DNA of 64,000 bases from Pseudonocardia cypriaca. GTDB taxonomy: Bacteria > Actinomycetota > Actinomycetes > Mycobacteriales > Pseudonocardiaceae. Location: assembly GCF_006717045.1 (NCBI RefSeq), contig NZ_VFPH01000001.1:558001-622000 (forward strand), given 5' to 3'. The position numbers and the translations under genes were made by a program. Below are positions 7,673-16,230 of the stretch, one piece after another. The notes beneath the pieces were generated by a model. That model made no database searches. It was not told where the DNA came from and was given only the letters and a program-made list of their open reading frames with translations. The stretch's first letter is position 1; every line of letters begins with the position of its first letter.

Positions 7673-9076
7673 CTACCTCTGCGGGTCGCGCGGGTGCGGG
7701 TGCTCCCGGCTGTCGTCGAGGTGGCTCGGGTCGAACTCCACCCTCCCCACCACCAGGTGGTTGATCAGCCAGAGCACCAGGCCGATCACCAGCAGCACGC
7801 CGGCGATGGCGAACTGGATCAACGGGCGGCCGGACAGCGGGGTGGCCAGGAAGAAGCACAGGACGATGCCGAGGAACGGCGCCCAGGTGGGGGCGCGGAA
7901 ATGTTCGTGCTCGACCTTGTGCTTGCGCAGCACCAGCACGGCGATGTTGACGATGGTGAACACGACGAGCAGCAGGAGCGCGGTGGTGCCACCCAGCACG
8001 CTGATGTCGACGCTCATCACCAGGATGTAGGCGATCGCGCTGCTGAACAGGATCGACACCCACGGCGTGCGGCGGGTGGGGTGCACGGTGGCGAACACGG
8101 TGGGCAGCACTCGCTCGTTGGCCATGCCGTAGAGCAGCCGGCTCGCCATCAGCATGTTGATCAGCGCCGAGTTGATCACCGCGAGCAGGCCGATCGCCGC
8201 GAACAGCTGCAGCGGGAAGCCGGGTGCGCTGACCTGCAGCACCTTCAGGAGGGCTCCGCTCTTGGCCGCGGCGAGCTCCTCCGCCGGGACGAGCATCGAG
8301 GACACGATCGCGACGATCACGTAGATCGTGCCCGCCACGGCCATGCCGAGCAGCATCGCCTTGGGGAAGATCTTCACCGGGTCCTTCGTCTCCTCGGCCA
8401 TGTTCACCGAGTCCTCGAACCCGACCATGGCGAAGAACGCGAGCGAGACGGCGGTGGTGATCGCGAACCACGGTGCCCACAGTCCGGTCTCGCCACCGGT
8501 GTTGATCTCGACGAGCCGGCCGGCGTCGCCCTGCCCGGCGCCGATCGCCCACAGGCCGGCGATGATGATGATCGCGAGCCCGGTCACCTCGATGCAGGTG
8601 AGCAGCACGTTCGCCTTGACCGACTCGCCGACGCCCCGGTAGTTGATGACCGCGAGGCCCGCGATGAAGGCCAGCGCGACGATCCAGAGCGGCAGTACCG
8701 CGAACTCTTTGAGGTAGGTGTCGCCGAACGCCTTGGCCGCCGACGCGGCGGACGTGACGCCCGAACACATCACCGTGAACGTCACCATGAACGTCAGGAT
8801 GTGGACCTTGAACGCGCGGTGCGTGTAGAGCGCCGCGCCACCCGCGCCCGGGTACTTACCGACGAGCTCCAGGTAGCTGAACGCGGTCAGGAACGCGACC
8901 ACGAACGCACCCAGGAACGGCACCCAGAGGGCGCCGCCGATCTCGGCGGCCACGGAACCGGTCAGGGCGTAGATGCCGGTGCCGAGGATGTCGCCGACCA
9001 CGAAGAAGAGCAGGAGGCGGGGTCCGATGGCTCGTTTGAGTTCGGGCTGGGCCTGCGCCGGGGCTGAGTCCACCAT
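7673..9076 (-). CDS. APC-family amino-acid permease
   Basis: A 467-residue secondary transporter with about 12 membrane helices. The start is the ATG at 9076 (MVDSAPAQAQPELKRAIGP). TM1 carries the APC superfamily glycine motif in GDILGTGIYALTG. The TM6 region has FFAMVGFEDSVNMAEETKDP, typical of the YfnA/Cat1-like amino-acid transporter branch, and the protein ends in a polar His/Asp/Arg-rich tail. It probably imports amino acids by proton symport or exchange; the substrate cannot be read from sequence. Monocistronic, convergent with the BrkB-like gene across a palindrome. Confidence 0.88.
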   Translation of the reverse strand: MVDSAPAQAQPELKRAIGPRLLLFFVVGDILGTGIYALTGSVAAEIGGALWVPFLGAFVVAFLTAFSYLELVGKYPGAGGAALYTHRAFKVHILTFMVTFTVMCSGVTSAASAAKAFGDTYLKEFAVLPLWIVALAFIAGLAVINYRGVGESVKANVLLTCIEVTGLAIIIIAGLWAIGAGQGDAGRLVEINTGGETGLWAPWFAITTAVSLAFFAMVGFEDSVNMAEETKDPVKIFPKAMLLGMAVAGTIYVIVAIVSSMLVPAEELAAAKSGALLKVLQVSAPGFPLQLFAAIGLLAVINSALINMLMASRLLYGMANERVLPTVFATVHPTRRTPWVSILFSSAIAYILVMSVDISVLGGTTALLLLVVFTIVNIAVLVLRKHKVEHEHFRAPTWAPFLGIVLCFFLATPLSGRPLIQFAIAGVLLVIGLVLWLINHLVVGRVEFDPSHLDDSREHPHPRDPQR

Positions 9077-9150
9077 GGCGAGTGAGTGTGACGGCTGCCA
9101 CGCCGCCCGTCGAGGATCTTGGTGATGATTTGATGCAACGGAAACCACGA

Positions 9151-10467
9151 TCATCGCGCGTCGGCCGGGACCGGGGTGGCCCGGCGCCGCAGGAACGCCA
9201 CCGCCAGCCCGGCGCCCGGCAGGGTGAGGCCGACGAGGACGAGCGTTGGGAGCCATGGCCACGCGGGCCCGTCGAGGGCGAGCTCGTCGGTGGGCAGCTC
9301 GAGCACCGTCGCCACCCAGCGCGCGGTGGCGGTGTCGGTGCTGCGGGCCAGGTCGGTGACGGTGGCGTCGAACGCGAACTCGGACCCGTCGTGCACGTAC
9401 TCGGGCTCCGGGCCGCCTTCCACCGCTCCCACGGCACCGTCGCCGGGCACGAGCAGGCGGTCGAGCTCCGGCGCGGCGCTCGCCAGGTCGGCGCGGGGCA
9501 GGAACGTCAGCCCGTGCCGGGAGCGCACCGGACCCCCGTCCAGGGACACGGCGTGCAGGCGCGTGGCCAGCGACCACGCCTGCGTGTCGAACACCGAGGC
9601 GAGCTCGATCTCGCCGACACCGTCGATGAGCGCCACACCGACGGTCGGCGGGTCGGGGTGGAAGCCGGCGTTCAGGATCGCGGCGGGGTCGGGCACCGGG
9701 ATGCCCGTGACCGCCGGGGTACCCGCTCCGTGGTGCCGCCAGCCGATGGCCGCGGCGGCGTCGCGGGCGGCCGCGGGACCCAGCAGCCGCTCGACGACGT
9801 GCAGCGTGCCGTCGACGCCGGACAGGATCCCGGCGGTGGTGACGACGTTCCCGTCGTCGACGAAGCGCTGCCCGGGCACCCACCGCACCTGCGGGTGGTC
9901 CGCCGCGAGCCCGCGCAGCCGCATCCAGTGCGCGGCCGCGGGTCGGTCGTCGAGCAGGCCCGCGGACGCGAGCACCCCGGCGCCGTTGCAGATCGACATC
10001 AGCTGCGCACCGCGGTCGGCCTGCGCCCGCAGCCAGCCGGTGACGGTGTCGGTGGTGGGGGCGTCGAGACGGGGCAGGGCCGGCACGACCACGAGGGACG
10101 GAGCGGCCAGGTCGGCCAGCTGGTCGAAGGTGAGGTCGGGGACCAGGTCGAGCCCACCGGTCAGCGGGACGGGCGTGCGCTGCGGCGCGACCGTGTAGAC
10201 GTTGAAGCGGCCGGTCGAGGAGAGGATCTCGTACGGGGCCAGGGTGTCGGACACCTCGGCGCCCAGCGAGCCGACGACCACCACGGCGGTCGGCTTGGCG
10301 GGATCGTGCCGGACCGGGGCGGCCGCGGGGAGGACCCACTCCGGTCCGGGCGCGTAGTGGGCGCCGAAGGCCGCGGTCGCGGAGACCGCCGCGAACCCCG
10401 CGGGCAGGAGCAGGGCCGCGACCAGGACGACGAGGGCACGGGCAGCGCGGCGAAGGACGATGTTCAT
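9151..10467 (-). CDS. Membrane-anchored tandem DJ-1/PfpI-like protein
   Basis: A 438-residue protein starting at the ATG at 10467. Residues about 10-30 form a membrane anchor or signal. A DJ-1/PfpI domain follows, with the nucleophile Cys in LMSICNGAGVLASAG and the supporting RPAAAHW segment, as in the GATase-like halves of AraC regulators. From about residue 255, PTVGVALIDGVGEIELASVFD begins a second, degenerate domain of the same fold without the Cys elbow. A C-terminal helix (LVLVGLTLPGAGLAVAFL) and an RRR positive patch end it. The stop of the small membrane gene lies 2 nt upstream. Function unknown; it might sense a small molecule at the membrane. Confidence 0.72.
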   Translation of the reverse strand: MNIVLRRAARALVVLVAALLLPAGFAAVSATAAFGAHYAPGPEWVLPAAAPVRHDPAKPTAVVVVGSLGAEVSDTLAPYEILSSTGRFNVYTVAPQRTPVPLTGGLDLVPDLTFDQLADLAAPSLVVVPALPRLDAPTTDTVTGWLRAQADRGAQLMSICNGAGVLASAGLLDDRPAAAHWMRLRGLAADHPQVRWVPGQRFVDDGNVVTTAGILSGVDGTLHVVERLLGPAAARDAAAAIGWRHHGAGTPAVTGIPVPDPAAILNAGFHPDPPTVGVALIDGVGEIELASVFDTQAWSLATRLHAVSLDGGPVRSRHGLTFLPRADLASAAPELDRLLVPGDGAVGAVEGGPEPEYVHDGSEFAFDATVTDLARSTDTATARWVATVLELPTDELALDGPAWPWLPTLVLVGLTLPGAGLAVAFLRRRATPVPADAR

Positions 10468-10469
10468 GA

Positions 10470-10856
10470 TCAGTGCCAGTAGTCGGTGCGGCGCCACAGC
10501 ATGAGGGCCAGCATCAGCGGGAACATGATCACGTGGGCGGCGACCATCACGGTCATCGCGGAGATCGCGCCCAGCCAGTACGGCACCAGCAGCACGGCGA
10601 ACGGCAGGAACATCGTCGCGCTCATCTCGGCGGTCCGCGGCCACGAGTGGCGCCGGATGCGCATCCACAGCGCCATCGCGATCGTCATGTCGAGGGCCAT
10701 CGTCATCGCGTGCACGTCCGGCCGCGCGACCCACTCGGCGGGCCAGAGCGGGGCGAGCGCCACCATCCCGACGATCATGGCGACGACCATCTCGACGTAG
10801 TGGGCGGCGAAGCGGATCAGCTTGCGGGTGTTGGAGCGGGGGTGCGTGGTTGTCAT
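10470..10856 (-). CDS. Small polytopic membrane protein
   Basis: About 128 residues with four predicted helices rich in Met and Ala (VEMVVAMIVGMVALAPLW, MTMALDMTIAMALWM, MFLPFAVLLVPYWLG, MTVMVAAHVIMFPLMLALML). The start ATG at 10856 (MTTTHPRSNTRK) is chosen because a GGGAG site lies upstream. It precedes and is surely co-transcribed with the tandem DJ-1 protein. No catalytic motif is visible. Methionine-rich helices are seen in copper-related proteins, but no Cys or His metal cluster supports that here. Confidence 0.7.
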   Translation of the reverse strand: MTTTHPRSNTRKLIRFAAHYVEMVVAMIVGMVALAPLWPAEWVARPDVHAMTMALDMTIAMALWMRIRRHSWPRTAEMSATMFLPFAVLLVPYWLGAISAMTVMVAAHVIMFPLMLALMLWRRTDYWH

Positions 10857-10900
10857 GACCGAAAGGCTCCCGCCGGAAGGCGTCCGAGCCATGTGCCGGA

Positions 10901-10935
10901 GGTCATGACCCGGGTCATGACCCTGACCATGACCC
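10901..10935 (-). promoter_or_regulatory. Palindromic operator with GGGTCATG repeats
   Basis: 10901-10922 is a perfect 22-bp palindrome (GGTCATGACC joined to CGGGTCATGACC). Read on the minus strand a further GGGTCATG lies just upstream, giving three tandem copies at 11-12-bp steps. It sits 45 nt before the start of the small membrane gene and 27 nt past the stop of a NarL-type regulator gene, which is the obvious candidate binder. Confidence 0.6.
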
Positions 10936-10948
10936 GGCGGCAGGACCG

Positions 10949-11602
10949 TCAGAGCAGCCCGAGGGCGCGGGCGCGCAGCGCCGCCTGGGTGCGGTCGCGG
11001 GCGCCGAGCTTCGCCAGCACGTTCGTCACGTGGTTCTTCACCGTGCCCTCGGCGAGGAACAGCTCCGCGGCGATCTCCCGGTTGCTGCGGCCGTCGGCCA
11101 GCAGGCGGAGCACGCTCAGCTCGCGGTCCGACAGGGGTACCACCAGCGGTTGCGGGCGCTCCGGCTGTGCGGTGTCGGGCAGCTGCGCGAACCGGGCCAC
11201 GACCTTGGCGGCCACCGACGGCTGCAGCACCGACTCGCCGCGGGCTGCCGCGTGCACGGCCTCGACGAGGCGCGCCGACGACACGTCCTTGAGCAGGTAG
11301 CCGACCGCGCCCGCGCGCAGGGCCGCGAACACGTCCTCGTCGTCGTCGAACGTGGTGAGCGCGATGACCCGGACCCCCGGTTGCTCGACGCGCAGCCTGC
11401 GGGTGGCCCCGATGCCGTCCAGCACGGGCATGCGGAGGTCCATGAGCACCACGTCGGGGGCGAGCTCGGCGGCCCTGCGCAGTGCCTCGTCGCCGTCGCC
11501 CGCCTCGCCCACAACCTCGACACCCTCGTGCACGGCGAGCAGCGTCGCGAGGGCCTCGCGGAAGAGGGCCTGGTCGTCCACGAGCAGGACCCGCACCGTC
11601 AC
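10949..11602 (-). CDS. NarL/FixJ-family response regulator (DesR/LiaR-like)
   Basis: A 217-residue regulator. The start is the GTG at 11602, giving a GTGA overlap with the kinase stop. The receiver has the acidic LLVDDQALFREAL, phospho-Asp in VVLMDLRMPVLDG, and Lys in YLLKDVSSARLVEAV. The C-terminal LuxR HTH runs from LSDRELSVLRLLADGRSNREIA to EGTVKNHVTNVLAKLGARDRTQAALRA. It is the partner of the HisKA_3 kinase. The palindrome just downstream, before the membrane/DJ-1 operon, is a plausible target. Confidence 0.92.
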   Translation of the reverse strand: MTVRVLLVDDQALFREALATLLAVHEGVEVVGEAGDGDEALRRAAELAPDVVLMDLRMPVLDGIGATRRLRVEQPGVRVIALTTFDDDEDVFAALRAGAVGYLLKDVSSARLVEAVHAAARGESVLQPSVAAKVVARFAQLPDTAQPERPQPLVVPLSDRELSVLRLLADGRSNREIAAELFLAEGTVKNHVTNVLAKLGARDRTQAALRARALGLL

Positions 11603-12708
11603 CCCGGTACCTCCATCGTCAGCGTGCAGCCGGCACCCGGCGTGGACTCGACGCGCAGCTGCCCGCCGATCTGCGCGGCCCGCTCCCGCAGCCCCACCAG
11701 GCCGAACCCCGGTGAGTGCCCGTCGCCGGTGCCCACGCCGTCGTCGCGCACCGCGACGCGGACGGTGGTCTCGCCGTAGTGCAGCAGCAGGTCGGCGCGG
11801 CCGGCGCGCGCGTGCTTGCGGACGTTCGTGAGGCCCTCCTGAGCGGCTCGGTACAGCGCCTCCCGCGCGTCGTCGGGGAGCGGGCGCTGCGTGCCCGACA
11901 CGTCGAGCCGGGTGGGCACGCCCACGGCGGAGGCCTCCTCGGCGAGCCTGCGGAGCGCTTCGGGGAGCGGCTCCGTGGCGCGCGGGTCGCGGAGGGCACG
12001 CACCGAACGGCGCACCTCGCCCAGCGCCTCCTCCGACTGCTGCTGCGCCTTCGCGAGCACCGCATCGACCGCCGCCGGGTCGGCCTTCGCCGGGTCGGCG
12101 GCCAGCACCGCGCGGGCGGCCTTGACCTGCATCTGCACGACGGTGAGCGAGTGCCCGAGCCCGTCGTGGATGTCGCGGGCCACCCGGTTGCGTTCCTGGG
12201 CGGTGGCCAGCCGCTCGGCCTGCGCCGCGTAGTCGCGCAGCTGCTCGTGCGCCTCGGCGAGGTCCCGGCGCAGCTGCTGCTCCCGCTGCAGCAGCTCGGT
12301 GATGACCGCGGCGAACACCACCGCGGCGAACAGCCCGACGCCCTCCCGCAGCGCCGCCTGCCACGACTCCATCGGCGCGTGCGCGAACGGGATGAGCAGG
12401 ACCAGCACGACGACGGCGGGGCGCGGGAGCACCAGCACGCACTGGCTCACCAGCACCACGAAGAAGAGCGTGGTGGCCACGCCCGGCTGCAGCGCGAACG
12501 TCGAGAAGGCCAGCGCGAACTGGACCACTACGTACGCGGCCGACCACGGCAGCCGCCCACGCCTGCGCACCCACCGGAAGCCGGCCGTGGCGAGCAGCGT
12601 GTACGCCGCGCCGACCGGTAGCGCGGTCAGGGGGCCGCCCGACCCGACGACCGCGATCACCAGCGTGAGGAACGCGCCGCCTGTCAGCACCGCGAGCGCC
12701 CGGTTCAC
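11599..12708 (-). CDS. Sensor histidine kinase, HisKA_3 type
   Basis: About 369 residues. The N-terminal half has roughly five helices (from LAVLTGGAFLTLVIAVVG to LFAAVVFAAVITELL) without a sizeable extracytoplasmic domain, then a coiled linker, HisKA_3 with phospho-acceptor His in ARDIHDGLGHSLTVV, and a HATPase with EGLTNVRKHA and GFGLVGLRERA. The architecture is DesK-like, suggesting membrane or intramembrane stress sensing. The start is uncertain: the GTG at 12708 is preferred because a TAGGGT -10 lies 7 nt upstream (leaderless); the ATG at 12729 would overlap the divergent arginase start. Confidence 0.88.
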   Translation of the reverse strand: MNRALAVLTGGAFLTLVIAVVGSGGPLTALPVGAAYTLLATAGFRWVRRRGRLPWSAAYVVVQFALAFSTFALQPGVATTLFFVVLVSQCVLVLPRPAVVVLVLLIPFAHAPMESWQAALREGVGLFAAVVFAAVITELLQREQQLRRDLAEAHEQLRDYAAQAERLATAQERNRVARDIHDGLGHSLTVVQMQVKAARAVLAADPAKADPAAVDAVLAKAQQQSEEALGEVRRSVRALRDPRATEPLPEALRRLAEEASAVGVPTRLDVSGTQRPLPDDAREALYRAAQEGLTNVRKHARAGRADLLLHYGETTVRVAVRDDGVGTGDGHSPGFGLVGLRERAAQIGGQLRVESTPGAGCTLTMEVPG

Positions 12709-12727
12709 GGGTGCCACCCTAGGGGCC

Positions 12728-13651
12728 ATGAGCATCGTTGTGGTCGACGCGCCGTCGAACCTCGGGCTGCGCCCACCGCGGCCCGGCACCGTGCCCGGTT
12801 GCTACAAGCTCGCAGGCGCGCTGCGCGACCAGGGCCTGCTCGCGCGGCTCGGCGCCCGGGACGGCGGGGTGGTGACCCCACCTCGTTACGACCGCGGCGA
12901 CTGGGCGGAGGGGGACGGGGTGTTCAACGCGGCCGCCATCGCCCGCTACTCCTCCCGGCTGGCGGATCGCGTCGAGCGGTGCGCGACGCCGGGCGCGTTC
13001 GTGCTCGTGCTGGGCGGCGACTGCAGCATCCTGCTCGGCACGCTGCTGGGGCTGCGCCGCGGCGGCCGCACTGGCCTGGTCTACATCGACGGGCACTCCG
13101 ACTTCCGGCACCCGGGCAACTCGCCGTCCGTCGGCGCCGCGGCCGGTGAAGGGCTGGCGCTGGTCACCGGGCGCGGGCAGCCGGACCTGACCGACATCGA
13201 GGGGCTGCGGCCCTACGTCCGGGACGCCGACGCGGCGGCATTGGGCATGCACGAGCCCGGCGACCCGCTGCTGCCTGAGGCGAGGGAGGCGGTCGCCGTG
13301 CTGGCGACGGTCGAGGAGATGCGGGCCACCGGCTGCGCCGCGGCGGCCCAGCGGGCCCTCGGGGCGATGGCGCCCGGCGTCGACCGGATCTGGGTCCACC
13401 TCGACGCCGACGTCCTCGACCCGTCGGTCATGCCCGCGGTCGACAGCCCGGATCCCGGCGGACTGCAGCCCGCCGAGCTCGTCGAGACGCTGGTGCCGCT
13501 CCTGAACGACCCGCGGGTCGCCGGCCTCGACCTCGCGATCTACGACCCCGACCTGGACGAGCCGGGCGACGGCGCCCGGCTGCTCGCGGACGTCCTGGTC
13601 GAGGCTCTGATCAGTGCGACTCGGGCACCGGGCCCATCCCGAACGTCGTGA
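12728..13651 (+). CDS. Arginase/agmatinase-superfamily hydrolase
   Basis: A 307-residue ureohydrolase. Metal motifs are present as DGHSDF near residue 120 (Asp-His-Asp) and HLDADVLDP near residue 225. The first motif, normally GGDHS with a Mn-ligating His, reads GGDCS here, so one ligand is Cys. The end, LDLAIYDPDLD, is family-like. The substrate may be arginine, agmatine, a formimino compound or another guanidine. It diverges from the HisKA_3 kinase with start codons almost touching, and its last 41 bases overlap the convergent hydrolase gene. Confidence 0.85.
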   Translation: MSIVVVDAPSNLGLRPPRPGTVPGCYKLAGALRDQGLLARLGARDGGVVTPPRYDRGDWAEGDGVFNAAAIARYSSRLADRVERCATPGAFVLVLGGDCSILLGTLLGLRRGGRTGLVYIDGHSDFRHPGNSPSVGAAAGEGLALVTGRGQPDLTDIEGLRPYVRDADAAALGMHEPGDPLLPEAREAVAVLATVEEMRATGCAAAAQRALGAMAPGVDRIWVHLDADVLDPSVMPAVDSPDPGGLQPAELVETLVPLLNDPRVAGLDLAIYDPDLDEPGDGARLLADVLVEALISATRAPGPSRTS

Positions 13652-15284
13652 GGAAGCGGTCCCGGAAGTCCTCCATCGGCCAGACCGGGGCCTGCGGGCT
13701 CGGCCGCAGCCCGTCCTCCCAGCCCCACCCGGCGATGCGGTCGAGCACACCGCGGTCGCGAGTGATGATCGAGGTCGGGACGTCGTACCCGGCGTCCGGC
13801 CCGACGATCACCGGCGCCGCCTGGTGGTCGCCGAGCACGATGAGCACCAGGTCGTCGTCGCCGGAGTTCTGCGCCCACGACACGAGGGTCTGCAGGGAGT
13901 AGGCGATCGAGCGGCTGTACGCGGAACGGACGGCCTCGGTGCCCTTGGCCCACACCGCGTCGCGCGGTTCGCCGGTCGTGAACGTCTGGTAGACCGAGCC
14001 GTCGCCGACCTGGTCCCAGCCGATCACCGGCGGGATGAGCGGCCACGGCATGTGGCTCGAGGCGAGCGCGATCTCGGCGAACAGCGGCGGCCGGTCGGGC
14101 TGCGCGTGCTCCATGCGCTCGAAGGCCGACATCGTGTACTGGTCCGGCACGCTCGCCCAGCCGAGGTCGGGCCCGCGGTAGCCGAGCGACGGGAAGTCGT
14201 AGACGCGCTGGTGGCCGTAGAACCGGGCCTCGGGCCACTCACCGGTGGTGCCCGGCATGACGGCGGCCGTCCGCCAGTCGGCCTTGGCGAACGCGTTGAC
14301 GAGCGTGAGGCGGTCGCTCGCCATGAGGGCGTCGTGGCGGGCCTGGTTGGAGACGCGCAGCCCGGACAGCATCGTGGCGTGCGCGAGCCAGCTGCTGCCG
14401 CCCGCCACCGGCGAGGTGAGGAAGCCGCTGCGGGTCGCGAAGCCGGCGGAGGCCAGCTGCGCGTTCCCCGCGTCGAGCGCGGCGGTGACGGGCCCGGAGA
14501 GCTCGGGCTGCTCGATCGCGCTGCGCCCGTAGCTCTCGACGAACGCGATCACGACGTCCTTGCCGCGCAGCGCGGTGAGCAGCTGGTCGGCGGGCACGTC
14601 GCGGAACGGGTCGGCGGCGAGCGCCGCGGTGAAGCTGCCCTGGTCGAGCAGGCTCGCCGGCACCTGCAGCGCCCGCTGCTCGGCGGCGACAGCGGCGGAG
14701 GCCGACGCGATCGGCACGCCCGGCACGAGCTGCGCACCGAGCACGGCGCACGCCACCCACACGGGCGTGAGCACCGCGACGGCGCGGGTCGCGGGGCGCG
14801 GGTGCCGCACCGCGACGCCAGCCAGCCGCACGACCGCCAGCGTCACGAGGACGAGCACCCCGATCGTCACGCCGACGGCGGCGGCGACCGCGGCCACCTG
14901 CCCGGCCGTGCCGGTCGACGAACCGAGGAAACCGAGGCCGTCGTCGAGCAGCGCCCAGTCGAGCACCGGGTCGAACGGGCGGGCGAGCACCGCGGAGAAA
15001 CCGATGTCGAGGATCTTCAGGACGGTGAGCACGCCCAGCACGGCCCCGCCGACGACCGCCACCGGCCTGCGGGCCCGAGCGGGGAGCACGAGCAGGGCGG
15101 CGACGCCGACCAGGGCTTCGGCGGGCAGTCGCAGGAACGCGGCCGGGGTGAGGTCGGCGATCGTGTCCGGAGCCACGAGGGCGATGAGGACGAGCAGGGC
15201 GGCCAGCACCGTGACCAGCCGCGCCACGAAGGGCCGCCATCGCGGCGGCTCCGTCTCGGCGCCGGCCGGGCGTCGCAGGATCAT
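13611..15284 (-). CDS. LTA-synthase-like membrane hydrolase (alkaline phosphatase superfamily)
   Basis: A 557-residue protein. The ATG at 15284 has GGAGGT 10 nt upstream. Four or five N-terminal helices (from FVARLVTVLAALLVLIALVAP to VGVTIGVLVLVTLAVVRLAG) precede an extracytoplasmic sulfatase/phosphatase-type domain with VVIAFVESYG, a Ser/Thr-rich nucleophile region (GGSSWLAHATMLSG) and metal-binding VLIVLGDHQ. This matches phosphoglycerol transferase/LtaS-like enzymes acting on lipid-linked or cell-wall polymers. Whether actinomycete copies make polyglycerol phosphate is not established. It overlaps the convergent arginase-like gene by 41 nt. Confidence 0.82.
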   Translation of the reverse strand: MILRRPAGAETEPPRWRPFVARLVTVLAALLVLIALVAPDTIADLTPAAFLRLPAEALVGVAALLVLPARARRPVAVVGGAVLGVLTVLKILDIGFSAVLARPFDPVLDWALLDDGLGFLGSSTGTAGQVAAVAAAVGVTIGVLVLVTLAVVRLAGVAVRHPRPATRAVAVLTPVWVACAVLGAQLVPGVPIASASAAVAAEQRALQVPASLLDQGSFTAALAADPFRDVPADQLLTALRGKDVVIAFVESYGRSAIEQPELSGPVTAALDAGNAQLASAGFATRSGFLTSPVAGGSSWLAHATMLSGLRVSNQARHDALMASDRLTLVNAFAKADWRTAAVMPGTTGEWPEARFYGHQRVYDFPSLGYRGPDLGWASVPDQYTMSAFERMEHAQPDRPPLFAEIALASSHMPWPLIPPVIGWDQVGDGSVYQTFTTGEPRDAVWAKGTEAVRSAYSRSIAYSLQTLVSWAQNSGDDDLVLIVLGDHQAAPVIVGPDAGYDVPTSIITRDRGVLDRIAGWGWEDGLRPSPQAPVWPMEDFRDRFLTTFGMGPVPESH

Positions 15285-15397
15285 CTGCTCGCGTACCTCC
15301 GGGTCGCGCGGACCCGGGCGGTCCGCCAGTGGGGACACGCGGCCCCGCGGCGAAGAGTTCACCACCCGCGACGGCGGTGGCCGTGACCGGTACCTCG

Positions 15398-15811
15398 TCA
15401 GGTGGCCGGCTGACCGATGTTCACCATCCAATGCACGCCGAACCGGTCGGCGCACATGCCGAACTCGTCGCCCCACATCTGCTTCTCGAGCGGGACGCTC
15501 ACGGTGCCGCCGTCGGAGAGCCGCTCCCAGTAGCCGCGCAGCTCGTCGCCGTCATCACCGCTGAGACTCAGCGCGACGTCGTCGCCGCGGCTCAGCGGCA
15601 TACCTGCCTGGGAGTCGGCGCCCATGATCGTGTACCCGCTGCGCGTCTCCAGCAGCGCGTGCATGATCCGGTCGGCCTCGGGGGCGTCCGGGTCGCCGTA
15701 CTCACCGTAGGTGTTCATCGTGAGCGTGCCGCCGAAGACGTCGGCGTAGAACTCCATGGCCGACCTGGCGTCGCCGTCGAAGCTCAAGTAGGGGTTGAGA
15801 CGAGAAGGCAT
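15398..15811 (-). CDS. PhnB-like VOC-fold protein
   Basis: A 137-residue protein starting at MPSRLNPYLSFDGDARSAM, with a GGGAGGT ribosome site. The pattern (ARSAMEFYADVFGG, then IMHALLETRSGYTIMGAD, then a second half to FGMCADRFGVHWMVNI) is the PhnB/glyoxalase-like fold, duplicated beta-alpha-beta-beta-beta. Such proteins are annotated variously as glyoxalase or 3-demethylubiquinone methyltransferase-like, but no methyltransferase activity should be assumed. It is flanked by unrelated genes. Confidence 0.85.
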   Translation of the reverse strand: MPSRLNPYLSFDGDARSAMEFYADVFGGTLTMNTYGEYGDPDAPEADRIMHALLETRSGYTIMGADSQAGMPLSRGDDVALSLSGDDGDELRGYWERLSDGGTVSVPLEKQMWGDEFGMCADRFGVHWMVNIGQPAT

Positions 15812-15969
15812 CGGTACCTCCCGTGTCGTGGAGGCGAGCATCGTCGCAGAGCCCGTCGTCCCGCGGAAGTGCGCTCGCCGCGCCGTTTGATCGGGCTGCC
15901 GGCGGGAATCCGCGAACGACCCCCGGCCGGAGATCGGGTGCGCGGGGCCCATTCGGGGGAGACGATGCG

Positions 15970-16230
15970 ATGCTCAACCAGAACGACCGGCGCCGCCTCG
16001 AGGAGATCGAGCGCCGGCTGCTCGAGGAGGACCCCGAGTTCGCCCGTCACTTCACGCGGTGGCCGCCGTCCTCGCCCCGCGGGACCTCCCGGCTGCTGCC
16101 CATCCTCCTGCTCGTCGTCGGCGGGCTCGGAATGCTGATGTCGCTGCTCGTGATGCTGCCGGCGGTCTTCGTGCTGTCGCTGGCCGCCACGGTCGGCGGG
16201 GTCTGGCTGCGGCGGCGTCGGCGGCGTTAG
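15970..16230 (+). CDS. DUF3040 membrane protein
   Basis: An 86-residue protein. The start ATG at 15970 has GGGGGAGA upstream. The N-terminus, MLNQNDRRRLEEIERRLLEEDPEFARHF, is the DUF3040 signature, common and nearly confined to actinobacteria. Two closely spaced helices follow (LLPILLLVVGGLGMLMSLLVMLPAVFVLSLAATVGGVWL), with an Arg-rich tail. Function is unknown. Its stop overlaps the convergent MFS gene stop. Confidence 0.88.
   Translation: MLNQNDRRRLEEIERRLLEEDPEFARHFTRWPPSSPRGTSRLLPILLLVVGGLGMLMSLLVMLPAVFVLSLAATVGGVWLRRRRRR

Noticed and set aside
7670..9067. Long open frame on the plus strand opposite the amino-acid permease, and similar long antisense frames elsewhere
   Set aside because: High GC at third positions opens antisense frames; the translations are Arg/His/Asp-rich low-complexity sequence without family motifs, and the opposite strand carries a recognisable gene.
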